Assembly: GCA_003258725.1 (NCBI GenBank)
Contig: QHMG01000008.1
Coordinates: 84,929-148,928, forward strand
Length of the DNA: 64,000 nucleotides
Direction of reading: 5' to 3'
Source of the DNA: Candidatus Melainabacteria bacterium
GTDB taxonomy: Bacteria; Cyanobacteriota; Vampirovibrionia; Gastranaerophilales; Gastranaerophilaceae
The notes below the pieces were generated by a model, which saw only the letters and a program-made list of their open reading frames with translations, was not told where the DNA came from and searched no databases. Positions 9,008 through 16,767 of this stretch are shown one piece after another; positions within the stretch are counted from its first letter, which is position 1, and every line of letters begins with the position of its first letter. The translations under genes and the position numbers were made by a program.

Positions 9008-9132
9008 TTTTTCCTTCTCCTATAAAATTTATCTTAATTCTGCCTATACAAATCCTATAAAAATTTTTTTTGCTAGTTGTTATAAAAATTCTTTACAAAA
9101 TGTTAGATTGACTTAACATTTATCGAAAGGAT

Positions 9133-9165
9133 AAAAAAAGCGCAAAAGCAATTGCTTTTGCGCCA
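9133..9165 (-). terminator. Terminator of the flagellin gene
   Basis: GCGCAAAAGC-AATT-GCTTTTGCGC stem. On the minus strand it is followed by TTTTTTTAT. It lies about 105 bp past the flagellin stop, the nearest candidate. Confidence 0.85.
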
Positions 9166-9268
9166 TAACAATATTGTTTTTGTTTACAGTTACAAATAAA
9201 ATTAATTATCTGTAATGGTTTTTCCGGACTCTAGCGTACTATCGCACCCTTTTTGGGGATTGACTTAA

Positions 9269-10102
9269 TTAAACTAAGTTCAATGCGATAGATGGAGCTT
9301 GGTTAGCTGTTGCTAACAAGCTAGCTGATGTTTGTTGAAGAATTTGTTGTTTAATATAATTTGAAGATTCTTCAGCGATATCAGCATCTTTAATCAACGC
9401 ACTAGCAGAAGTTAAGTTTGTAGCCATAACATTTGCTGATTCCATTGCTGATGTAATTGCAGCTTGTTTACCACCGATTGCAGTTTTTGCATTTGTGATT
9501 TTTTCAATAGCCTTGTCAATTGTTTCTAAGTAATTTCTTGCTTCAGTATCAGACTTCCAAGCAACATCAGCATTAATACCTAAACCATCTCTTGTTGAAT
9601 CTTGGAAAATTTTGTCATCAAGTTTAATTACAGAGTTATCTGTTTTATCAAGACCAACTTGAAGATTTACTTCAGTAGTAGAACCATCTAGCAATTTTTT
9701 ACCATTAAATTCAGTTGATTTTGCAACACGATCAATTTCCGCTAATCTTGCATTTACCTCTGCTTTAATTGCAGCCATTGCGTCTGAACCATAAGTTCCG
9801 TTTGCTGCTTGTTCAGTCAAATCTCTGATACGAGTTAAATTGTCGTTGATAGTAGTCATAACACCTTCCATTGTATCTAACATTGAAGAACCCATTTGAG
9901 CATTGTCTTGAGCAACTTTCAATGAACTAACCTGATAATCCAATTTGTTTGCAACGGCTAAACCAGCAGCATCATCTTTTGATGAGTTGATTTTCAAACC
10001 TGTTGTCATACGTTCCATGGCTTGGTTCATTTTGCTTGTTGCACTGTTCAATGATTTTTGAGCAGTAAGTGAAGGAATGTTTGTGTTTACTGTAATTGCC
10101 AT
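9269..10102 (-). CDS. fliC: Flagellin
   Basis: 277 residues when started at MAITVNTN (AAAGGAG site 7 nt upstream); the open frame extends further but that start fits the family. The N-terminal D0/D1 helices (SLTAQKSLN, MERMTTGLKINSSKDDAAGLA) and C-terminal D1/D0 (ASALIKDADIAEESSNYIKQ, then ATANQAPSIALNLV) are complete. The middle between about residues 130 and 195 is very short, so there is little or no D2/D3 outer domain. It forms the flagellar filament outside the cell. It is single here, with no other flagellar genes near; its leader looks regulated (see 10110-10170). Confidence 0.97.
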   Translation of the reverse strand: MAITVNTNIPSLTAQKSLNSATSKMNQAMERMTTGLKINSSKDDAAGLAVANKLDYQVSSLKVAQDNAQMGSSMLDTMEGVMTTINDNLTRIRDLTEQAANGTYGSDAMAAIKAEVNARLAEIDRVAKSTEFNGKKLLDGSTTEVNLQVGLDKTDNSVIKLDDKIFQDSTRDGLGINADVAWKSDTEARNYLETIDKAIEKITNAKTAIGGKQAAITSAMESANVMATNLTSASALIKDADIAEESSNYIKQQILQQTSASLLATANQAPSIALNLV

Positions 10103-10109
10103 AAGCGAT

Positions 10110-10170
10110 CTCCTTTCGTGATTGATACACCACAAATCCGTGTAGTGTACTGTTACGCTCCTTGCGTAAC
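10110..10170 (-). promoter_or_regulatory. Flagellin leader with two GGA-loop hairpins and the ribosome site (CsrA-type layout)
   Basis: In the RNA: hairpin 1 (10152-10170) has stem GUUACGC/GCGUAAC with loop AAGGA. Hairpin 2 (10126-10149) has stem UACACUAC/GUGGUGUA with one G-U pair and loop ACGGAUUU. Then comes the ribosome site AAAGGAG (10110-10116). CsrA binds ANGGA in hairpin loops, and in Bacillus the hag leader has two such sites, one over the Shine-Dalgarno. The structures are read directly from sequence; the regulator is inference. Confidence 0.6.
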
Positions 10171-10330
10171 AATCAAAGTGACAACGATTACATATCTTTA
10201 CTATGTATACCTTTATAGTTCCACAGAAAAATTTTTTTCTAACACATGAAATAAAGTTTTTTTACAATTGTTAATATAGTTGAGAGAGGCTCTCTGTCTT
10301 GGATTTTCACCATTTTAGATGTGGTTGAAA

Positions 10331-11425
10331 TTAAGATAAGAAACTTTTTATAACCTTTGTTTGAGTTTCAAATTCAAGCAAGAAGGCATCATGACCCGCT
10401 GGAGATTCTATTTGTAAAAATGAAACCTCTTTGCCTGTTTTCATTAGTGCGCTTACGATTTCCTTTGAATGGGCTGGCGGAAACAGCCAATCAGAAGAAA
10501 AACATATTACTAAAAATCTTGAATTTGTGTGTTTAAAAGCATTTTCAAGCGAGCCATATTTTTTCTCAATATCAAAATAATCACACGCTTTTGTAATATA
10601 TAAATAACTATTTGCATCAAATCTATCCACAAAAACTTGTCCTTGATGTTCAAGGTAGCTTTCTACTTGAAATTCGACGTTAAAATCAAAGTCTGGTTTA
10701 TCTTTGTTTTGAAGTTTTCTAGCAAATTTATTATGCATAGCATCTTCTGACAAATAAGTTATATGCCCAATCATACGAGCAATAGCCAAGCCTCTTTCTG
10801 GGGTCTCTTTGCCATAATAATTGCCGTTATTAAAGTTTGGGTCTGAAAGAATAGCGTTTCTGCCGACCGCATTAAACGCAATTCCTTGCGCTGAAAGTCT
10901 TGAAGTTGAAGCGATTACAATTGAATGTGTAACCATTTCTGGATAAGTTAAAGACCATTCAAGCGCCTGCATTCCGCCCATTGAACCGCCTGCAACAATT
11001 AATTTTTTAATTCCTAATTTATCAACCAAGGCTTTTTGAACTTTTACGGTGTCCTCAATAGTAATTACAGGAAAATCAAGTCCATATTCTTTTTGAGTTG
11101 TTGGATTTATTGAGCTTGGACCAGTTGTACCCTTACAACCGCCCAAAATATTTGAACAAATTACACAATATTTATCGGTATCAAAGGCTTTGCCAGAACC
11201 AATCATTTTATCCCACCAACCTGCTTTTTTATCGCCTTTGTGATATCCCGCTGCGTGTGCATCGCCTGTTAGTGCATGAAGAACTAGAATTGCATTGTCT
11301 TTATTTTTATTAAGTTCGCCATAAGTTTCGTAGGCAACCGTAACATTTTCAAGTGTTTTTCCACAATCAAGTTCAATTGGTGAGTCTAAATTTATAAATT
11401 GTGTTTGTACATATTCATTTGACAT
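10331..11425 (-). CDS. metX: Homoserine O-acyltransferase MetX
   Basis: 364-residue alpha/beta hydrolase that activates homoserine for methionine synthesis. Visible: LHALTGDAHAAG, GWWDKMIGSGKAFDT, nucleophile elbow GGSMGGMQALEW (Ser about 145), SSDWLFPP with the catalytic Asp, and AGHDAFLLE with the catalytic His. MetX-type enzymes usually use acetyl-CoA but some use succinyl-CoA; sequence reading alone does not decide this. No other methionine genes are adjacent. Confidence 0.95.
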   Translation of the reverse strand: MSNEYVQTQFINLDSPIELDCGKTLENVTVAYETYGELNKNKDNAILVLHALTGDAHAAGYHKGDKKAGWWDKMIGSGKAFDTDKYCVICSNILGGCKGTTGPSSINPTTQKEYGLDFPVITIEDTVKVQKALVDKLGIKKLIVAGGSMGGMQALEWSLTYPEMVTHSIVIASTSRLSAQGIAFNAVGRNAILSDPNFNNGNYYGKETPERGLAIARMIGHITYLSEDAMHNKFARKLQNKDKPDFDFNVEFQVESYLEHQGQVFVDRFDANSYLYITKACDYFDIEKKYGSLENAFKHTNSRFLVICFSSDWLFPPAHSKEIVSALMKTGKEVSFLQIESPAGHDAFLLEFETQTKVIKSFLS

Positions 11426-11516
11426 AATTTATTTATCGCATAAAAATTCTTACTTGTACACCGTTATATTTTTGATATAATAAACCTATAAGGCACAAAA
11501 TATAAGGATTTAAACA

Positions 11517-12275
11517 ATGAGCGGACATTCAAAATGGGCAACAACCAAACATAAAAAAGCAAAAGTAGACTCTCAAAGAGCAGTTGTTTTTCAAAAATTT
11601 TCAAGAGAAATTATCGTAGCATCAAGACTTGGTGGCGGTGATTTGAAAGCAAATTTCAGACTTAGAACAGCAGTTGAAAAAGCAAAAGCTGCTGGACTTC
11701 CAAACGATAACATTAAACGTGCAATCGACAAAGGTACAGGTGCTGGTTCATCTGAAAGTTACGAAGAATTAACTTACGAAGGATACGGAGCAGGCGGTGT
11801 TGCTATCGTTGTTGAAGCAATGACAGACAACAGAAACCGTACAGCTGGTGATATCAGAAGTTATTTCACAAAATTCAACGGTAATCTTGGTGAAACAGGT
11901 TGTGTAGGTTGGATGTTCAAACAATACGGTATGATTACATTCTCTAGAGATGTTGATTATGACAAATTGGTTGAAGAAGCAATCAACTTGGGAGCAGAGG
12001 ACTTTTTAGACGATGATGAAGATGAATACAAAATTTTAACAGCAGTTTCAGACCTACAAACTATCTCAGAAGGTCTTGAACAAGCTGGTTTTGAACATAT
12101 CACAGCTGAATTTACAAGAATCCCAGAAAACACAATTGAAGTTACAGACGAAAAAACAGCAACTTCATTGATGAGATTAATCGACAGACTTGAAGAACAC
12201 GACGATGTTCAAAACGTATATTCTAACGCTGATATTCCAGACGAAGTAATGGAAAAAATCGAAGGAAGTTACTAG
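11517..12275 (+). CDS. yebC: YebC/PmpR-family protein (TACO1 type)
   Basis: 252 residues with the standard start MSGHSKWATTKHKK and LPNDNIKRAIDKG. Domain II/III carries GETGCVGWMF, and the acidic C-terminus has EEHDDVQNVYSN. Family members bind DNA as regulators or help ribosomes at polyproline stretches. A TATAAT -10 and an AAGGA ribosome site precede it. A tandem repeat begins one base after its stop codon. Confidence 0.96.
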   Translation: MSGHSKWATTKHKKAKVDSQRAVVFQKFSREIIVASRLGGGDLKANFRLRTAVEKAKAAGLPNDNIKRAIDKGTGAGSSESYEELTYEGYGAGGVAIVVEAMTDNRNRTAGDIRSYFTKFNGNLGETGCVGWMFKQYGMITFSRDVDYDKLVEEAINLGAEDFLDDDEDEYKILTAVSDLQTISEGLEQAGFEHITAEFTRIPENTIEVTDEKTATSLMRLIDRLEEHDDVQNVYSNADIPDEVMEKIEGSY

Positions 12276-12276
12276 C

Positions 12277-12505
12277 AAGCCTGAGCAGAGGCACGAACGT
12301 AGTGAGAGGTGAACCGCAGTCAACGTAAACGTTGAGTTTTCGTTGCGTAGGTGGACGGTGCCGTTTAATGCGAAGGCGCAGTAAGCCTGAGCAGAGGCAC
12401 GAACGTAGTGAGAGGTGAACCACAGTCAACGTAAACGTTGAGTTTTCGTTGCGTAGGTGAACGGTGCCGTTTAATGCGAAGGCGCAGTAAGCCTGAGCAG
12501 AGGCA
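12277..12505. repeat. 106-bp tandem repeat, two full units plus 17 bp
   Basis: Units 12277-12382 and 12383-12488 differ at only about two positions (CCGCAG/CCACAG and GTGGAC/GTGAAC), followed by the first 17 bp of a third copy. The unit is visibly more GC-rich than its surroundings and contains short inverted repeats (GCCT-GAGCAG-AGGC and CAACGT-AA-ACGTTG). It starts 1 nt after the yebC stop and ends just before a terminator, so it would be the 3' untranslated part of the yebC mRNA or a separate small RNA. Confidence 0.9.
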
Positions 12506-12514
12506 TTAAAGATT

Positions 12515-12552
12515 TAACAGCGGTGAGATTTTCAATCTCACCGCCGTTTTTA
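12515..12552 (+). terminator. Terminator after yebC and the tandem repeat
   Basis: GCGGTGAGATT-TTC-AATCTCACCGC followed by CGTTTTTATTTTT. A strong intrinsic terminator on the plus strand. Confidence 0.92.
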
Positions 12553-12557
12553 TTTTT

Positions 12558-12574
12558 GTCAGGCAATGCCTGAC
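12558..12574. repeat. Dispersed palindrome, family E (GTCAGGCAATGCCTGAC)
   Basis: Perfect 17-bp palindrome followed by CTAC. Further copies are at 7308 and 18609. The rest of the 12575-12809 stretch is AT-rich and I see nothing else in it. Confidence 0.85.
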
Positions 12575-12809
12575 CTACTTTTTAGACATTACATTCATAC
12601 ATCTCTTTATACATCTTTATTAATCCAAATAAGCGTAACCTCTTTATTTTCTTTAAAGGGGTTTGTTGTATATTTTGTATTCGTTTTTTGCTTAATTTTC
12701 AGTAATTTTTTTGTAATTTCTAAAAATTTCATATAAAAAATTATGGCTTTATTTTTATACAATTTAACCCCTAAAAAGTACCGTTTTTTAGTGCTATTCG
12801 GATATTTTA

Positions 12810-12818
12810 TGCTAGAAT
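12810..12818 (+). promoter_or_regulatory. Predicted leaderless promoter of thiL (TGC-TAGAAT, 6 nt, ATG)
   Basis: Extended -10 TGC TAGAAT ending 6 nt before the ATG at 12825. No ribosome site is present. Confidence 0.55.
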
Positions 12819-12824
12819 TAAAAT

Positions 12825-13760
12825 ATGAAGGAAATTGATTATATAAATATTATTCAAAATGTGTTGTCTTCTAATCATATCGGCGATGATTGCGCTTATT
12901 TAGAAGATTTAGGGATTGTCATTACACAAGACAGTTTGGTAGAAGATATTCATTTCAAACGTAATTTTTCAACACCTTTTGAATTGGGTTACAAATCAAT
13001 AGCCGTAAACCTTAGCGATATTTACGCATCAGGAGCAGAAGCAAAATATTTGACCGTTGCTTTATCTTTACCAAAAAGTGTTGACGAAAATTTTGTAAAA
13101 GAGTTCTATGAAGGCGCAAAATCAATTCTTAACGGCGCAAAAATCGTTGGTGGAGATATTACAGGCTCTAACGACAAAATTTTCGTCTCAGTTTGCGCAA
13201 TTGGTTCAACAAAAGGAAGAAAAATATCTTCTAGAAAAAATGCAAAAGTGGGCTACAAAATAATTACAAACGGCACTCATGGTTCAAGCAATGCAGGACT
13301 AAATTTACTTTTAAATAACAATCGCAATTCTTATCCAGAAATAGTAAAAGAACATCTTATGCCAAGCATTTCAGACAAATTGTCAAAGGCAATTGCAACA
13401 AGCGCAAAAAACAATTATGCAATGATGGATAGCTCTGACGGACTTATTGATGCACTATATAAAATTGCTGATTTTAGCGAGGTTTCAGCCGTTGTAGATT
13501 TTAAAAAAATTCCTTATGACAAAGATTTAGAAAAAATAGAAAATTTTGATTATAAGTCTGCAATCTTATTTGGTGGTGAAGATTATAGACTTATTTGCGC
13601 AATAAGTGAAGAAGATTTGAAAAAACTTGATGAAAATCTTTATACAATTATTGGTGAAATTCAAGAAAAGTCAGCCGATACAGTTAAAGTAAAGTTTAAT
13701 GGAAAAGAAATCGGGTTTAACGCAAATAGTTTAGAGAAAAATTTGTTTAATCATTTTTAA
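12825..13760 (+). CDS. thiL: Thiamine-monophosphate kinase ThiL
   Basis: 311 residues of the AIR-synthase-related fold. It phosphorylates thiamine monophosphate to the active diphosphate using ATP. Visible: IGDDCAYL near the N-terminus, TQDSLVEDIHF, KSIAVNLSDIYASGA, IVGGDITGS (nucleotide/metal site), MDSSDGLIDAL, and LFGGEDYRL near the C-terminus. Slightly short at the N-terminus relative to the E. coli enzyme. A single gene with no Shine-Dalgarno; it appears to be leaderless. Confidence 0.92.
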   Translation: MKEIDYINIIQNVLSSNHIGDDCAYLEDLGIVITQDSLVEDIHFKRNFSTPFELGYKSIAVNLSDIYASGAEAKYLTVALSLPKSVDENFVKEFYEGAKSILNGAKIVGGDITGSNDKIFVSVCAIGSTKGRKISSRKNAKVGYKIITNGTHGSSNAGLNLLLNNNRNSYPEIVKEHLMPSISDKLSKAIATSAKNNYAMMDSSDGLIDALYKIADFSEVSAVVDFKKIPYDKDLEKIENFDYKSAILFGGEDYRLICAISEEDLKKLDENLYTIIGEIQEKSADTVKVKFNGKEIGFNANSLEKNLFNHF

Positions 13761-13766
13761 GGTTTT

Positions 13767-13790
13767 GTTGGGGTAGAAACCCCAACCTAC
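13767..13790. repeat. Dispersed palindrome, family F (GTTGGGGTAGAAACCCCAAC)
   Basis: GTTGGGG-TAGAAA-CCCCAAC followed by CTAC. The same unit is at 7281. Confidence 0.8.
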
Positions 13791-13825
13791 GATGTTTCAA
13801 ATATTTCAACAAAAACAAGCCTTAA

Positions 13826-13890
13826 TGTCATTCTGAACTTGTTTCAGAATCTCCTGTAGCAGAGACCCTGAAATAAATTCAGGGTGACAT
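13826..13890. repeat. Dispersed palindromes, family A, paired in inverted order
   Basis: TGTCATTCTGAA...TTCAGAATCTC, linker CTGTAGCAGA, then GAGACCCTGAA...TTCAGGGTGACAT. Two hairpins with different but internally matched stems, joined by a linker that can itself pair (TCTC/GAGA). Confidence 0.88.
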
Positions 13891-13982
13891 AGAATTATAT
13901 GTAACAACATTACGTCATACTAAACTTGTTTGACAATTGAGGTTAAAACTGCTAACATTATTGAATAAATGAGGACAAAAAT

Positions 13983-14759
13983 ATGAAGAAATTAGCTTTC
14001 ACATTAGCAGAAGTTTTATTAGTTATTGCGATTATCGGCACAGTTTCTATTTTGACTGTCAACAATGCAGTAAAAAATACAGGCACTGCTGAAAAAATAG
14101 TTCAACTGAAAAAGACTTATGATATTTTACAAGGTGCTGTTATGGCTAGCATGAATGATGTCGGAAGTCCTTATAAATGGGGAGCTTATGGTAGCGGAAC
14201 AGAAAGCCATGAATATAATAAAGCTATCCTTGAAAAAGTATTAATTCCTCATTTAAAATTACAACAAAATTGTGGAACAGGTTCAGGTTGTTGGAAATCT
14301 ACAATAAAAAACAACATATCTAATGACCCAACAACAATCAACAATAATACAGATTGGTATAAATTTATTTTAGCCAATGGAGCATCTGTTGCGATTGAAT
14401 TAGTTCAGCTAGATGGTGACACTCCTATATATGACGATTCAATGCTTCTTTTGGCTGGTGATTACCCAACAGATCAAATGGTTGGTGTTGTATATGTAGA
14501 TGTTGATGGACCAAACAAAGGAGCGGGCAAAGCAGGTGATGATGTTTTTGCCTTTGTTTTATTCAATGAAAATGGTTTATATCCCCATGGAAACAATGTA
14601 ACATTAGAAAAATCAAACTCAGATAGAGATTCCTCTTGCCCGTCAATGGGGGAATTTTGTACAGCATGGGCATTATATAAAGGTAATCAAGATTACTTTA
14701 CATGCCCTGCCCAGTTGAGTTGGACTGATCCAGAAAAATCTCATTGTCCTGTTGAATAG
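13983..14759 (+). CDS. Type IV pilin-like (pseudopilin) protein with prepilin N-terminal signal
   Basis: 258 residues. MKK-LAFTLAEVLLVIAIIGTV is a class III prepilin signal, with Ala or Leu in place of the usual Gly before Phe-Thr-Leu-Ala-Glu and a Glu at +5 of the helix. The C-terminal domain has VGVVYVDVDGPNKG and Cys pairs near the end. The two other pilin-like genes here (44727, 56492) share the helix, and the first of them shares the VDxDGPNKG motif. It would be an exported minor pilin or a type II/IV system pseudopilin. GAGGAC ribosome site. Confidence 0.85.
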   Translation: MKKLAFTLAEVLLVIAIIGTVSILTVNNAVKNTGTAEKIVQLKKTYDILQGAVMASMNDVGSPYKWGAYGSGTESHEYNKAILEKVLIPHLKLQQNCGTGSGCWKSTIKNNISNDPTTINNNTDWYKFILANGASVAIELVQLDGDTPIYDDSMLLLAGDYPTDQMVGVVYVDVDGPNKGAGKAGDDVFAFVLFNENGLYPHGNNVTLEKSNSDRDSSCPSMGEFCTAWALYKGNQDYFTCPAQLSWTDPEKSHCPVE

Positions 14760-14820
14760 AGTTGTTAAAATCTATAACCTCAACGCACTTTGTTTGCGTG
14801 GTATGACAGAAGATTAAATA

Positions 14821-14851
14821 AGGGCGGGAAAATTAAAAATTTTCCCGCCCT
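14821..14851. terminator. Bidirectional terminator between the pilin gene and fabI
   Basis: AGGGCGGGAAAATT-AAA-AATTTTCCCGCCCT followed by TAT on one side and TATTTAAT on the other. It serves the converging genes. A family B fragment (CAACGCACTTTGTTTGCGTGG then TATGAC) lies at 14781-14807. Confidence 0.85.
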
Positions 14852-14887
14852 TATAGAAATTACCTTTACATTTATACCTCAAGGTAT

Positions 14888-15697
14888 CTATGCTTCTTTT
14901 GGTGCATTCATTGCTTCGATTTCTCTGATAGATGCATGCACTTTGTGGCAACCGCAATCGCAATATAGAACTTCGCCTGTTGTTCCGCTTGAAAGTGGTG
15001 ATGCCAAGAACAATCCTGCGTTTCCTACATCTTCTAAAGTTGTATTTCTGTTCAAAGGTGATTTCAAGGAAATAGCTTTTAACATATTACCAAATCCTGA
15101 AATTCCGCTTGCTGCCAATGTTTTAATTGGACCTGCTGACAAGCAGTTAACTCTAACACCATTTTTACCCATATCCATTGCCAAGAAACGCATTGAAGAT
15201 TCTAAAGCTGCTTTTGCAACACCCATTACGTTATAATTTGCAACATACATTTCTGAACCGATATAAGTTAAAGCAAGAACTGAACCACCTTCGTTCATAA
15301 TAGGTCTTGCGTTACGACAGATTGAAACTAAAGAGTATGCGCTTACGCCTAATGCTAAGTCCCAACCTTCTCTTGAAGTGTTAATAAATTCACCTTGCAA
15401 GTCTTCTCTGTTTGCAAATGCTACTGCGTGTACTACAAAATCTAATTTACCGTAAACCTTTTCACATTCTTCAAATACAGCCTTAACTTCGTCTTCTTTT
15501 GTTACGTCACAAGACATAATTAATTTTGAATTCATTTCTTCTGCAATAGGTCTAACTCTTTTTTCCATCACTTCACCAGCATAAGTGAAAGCAATGTCAG
15601 CACCTTCGTCAAATAATTTTTGAGCAATTGCATACGCAATGCCGTGCTTATTTGAAACGCCAAAAATAACGCCTTTTTTTCCTTGCATAATATTCAT
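14888..15697 (-). CDS. fabI: Enoyl-ACP reductase FabI
   Basis: 269-residue SDR enzyme for the last step of the fatty acid elongation cycle. The NAD(H)-binding loop is GVSNKHGIAYAIA (residues 14-26). The FabI catalytic triad is seen as YVANYNVMGVAK (Tyr about 156, Lys about 163), and RVNCLSAGPIKTLAASGI is the family's substrate-loop region. It has a slightly extended Cys-containing tail (CDCGCHKVHA). AAGGAG site upstream. Last gene of an operon with the ABC ATPase and the kinase-like protein; 11 nt spacing. Confidence 0.95.
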   Translation of the reverse strand: MNIMQGKKGVIFGVSNKHGIAYAIAQKLFDEGADIAFTYAGEVMEKRVRPIAEEMNSKLIMSCDVTKEDEVKAVFEECEKVYGKLDFVVHAVAFANREDLQGEFINTSREGWDLALGVSAYSLVSICRNARPIMNEGGSVLALTYIGSEMYVANYNVMGVAKAALESSMRFLAMDMGKNGVRVNCLSAGPIKTLAASGISGFGNMLKAISLKSPLNRNTTLEDVGNAGLFLASPLSSGTTGEVLYCDCGCHKVHASIREIEAMNAPKEA

Positions 15698-15708
15698 AAT
15701 TTTTCTCC

Positions 15709-16767
15709 TTATAATATTCTTTCGCCTGTCTTTTGGTCGAAATATAAAAATTCATTACTGTCTAAACTTAATTCCAAATATTCACCGATGTTTTGTTCCG
15801 CACTTAATTTTGCAGAACATCTATTTTCACCGATATTAAAGTAAGCAATTTGTTCAGAACCCAAAAGTTCTGTCATTTCTACTTTTACATTTAATTTTAT
15901 TCTACCATTCGGATTTGTCATATTTTCTGGACGAATTCCGATTGTTACGTAGTGTCTGTTATGCAACTTCTCCATTATATCACGAGATAATTCTATAATC
16001 GGTTCTGTCATAATCAACGTATTATTGATAATATTGCAATCAATAAAATTCATTTGAGGTGAACCGATGAATCCTGCTACAAACTTATTTTGAGGATTGT
16101 TATAAATATTTGTAGGTGTATCTACTTGTTGAATTTTACCCTTATCTAAAACGACAATTCTATCGCCCATTGTAAGCGCTTCTGTTTGGTCGTGAGTTAC
16201 ATATATAAAAGTTGTTTGCAATTTTTCGTGCAATTTTTTAATCTCCGCACGCATTTGCACTCTTAATTTTGCATCTAAGTTTGATAATGGTTCGTCCATC
16301 AAGAACACTTTTGGATTACGAACAATCGCTCTGCCCAAAGCAACACGTTGTCTTTGACCACCTGAAAGTTGTTTTGGTTTTCTGTCTAAATATTCTGTCA
16401 AATTAAGAATTTTAGCCGCCTCTTTAACTTTTTCGTCGATATATTTTTTATCGTATTTACGCATTTTTAAACCAAATGCAATGTTTTCATAAACTGTCAT
16501 GTGCGGATACAAAGCATAACTTTGGAATACAAAAGCGATATCTCTATCTTTTGGGTGAACATTATTCACTTTTGTATCACCAATATAAATATTTCCGCCA
16601 GAAATGTCTTCCAATCCTGCAATCATTCTCAAAATTGTAGATTTACCGCAACCTGAAGAACCAACAAGAACCAAAAACTCTTTATCCTTTATGGTTAAAT
16701 CAATTCCGTCGATAACTCTTTTTTTATCATAAGATTTTATTAAACTTTCTAATTTAACTTCACTCAT
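15709..16767 (-). CDS. ABC transporter ATPase of the UgpC/MsmX (MalK) family
   Basis: 352 residues. Walker A GSSGCGKST (about 36-44), Q-loop FVFQSYALYPHMTV, signature LSGGQRQRVALGRA, Walker B VFLMDEPLSNLDA, H-loop YVTHDQTEA, then a TOBE/regulatory C-terminal domain of about 110 residues. This family energises sugar or glycerol-phosphate importers, and one ATPase often serves several permeases. No permease or binding protein is nearby, so it may be a shared ATPase. Its start overlaps the end of the upstream gene by 8 nt. Confidence 0.93.
   Translation of the reverse strand: MSEVKLESLIKSYDKKRVIDGIDLTIKDKEFLVLVGSSGCGKSTILRMIAGLEDISGGNIYIGDTKVNNVHPKDRDIAFVFQSYALYPHMTVYENIAFGLKMRKYDKKYIDEKVKEAAKILNLTEYLDRKPKQLSGGQRQRVALGRAIVRNPKVFLMDEPLSNLDAKLRVQMRAEIKKLHEKLQTTFIYVTHDQTEALTMGDRIVVLDKGKIQQVDTPTNIYNNPQNKFVAGFIGSPQMNFIDCNIINNTLIMTEPIIELSRDIMEKLHNRHYVTIGIRPENMTNPNGRIKLNVKVEMTELLGSEQIAYFNIGENRCSAKLSAEQNIGEYLELSLDSNEFLYFDQKTGERIL

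Noticed and set aside
9972..10172. Leftward 66-codon frame overlapping the flagellin start
   Set aside because: It is the wrong frame over the hairpin leader and the conserved flagellin N-terminus.
10171..10260. A sigma-28 type promoter upstream of flagellin
   Set aside because: I looked for TAAA-N15-GCCGATAA on the minus strand. TAAAGAT occurs, but no acceptable -10 follows, so I do not claim it.
12223..12429. Leftward 68-codon frame over the yebC 3' end
   Set aside because: It runs through the tandem repeat and opposite yebC, with no ribosome site; a by-product of repeat composition.
14790..15236. 148-codon plus-strand frame opposite fabI
   Set aside because: Antisense to a conserved enzyme and begins inside the terminator hairpin.
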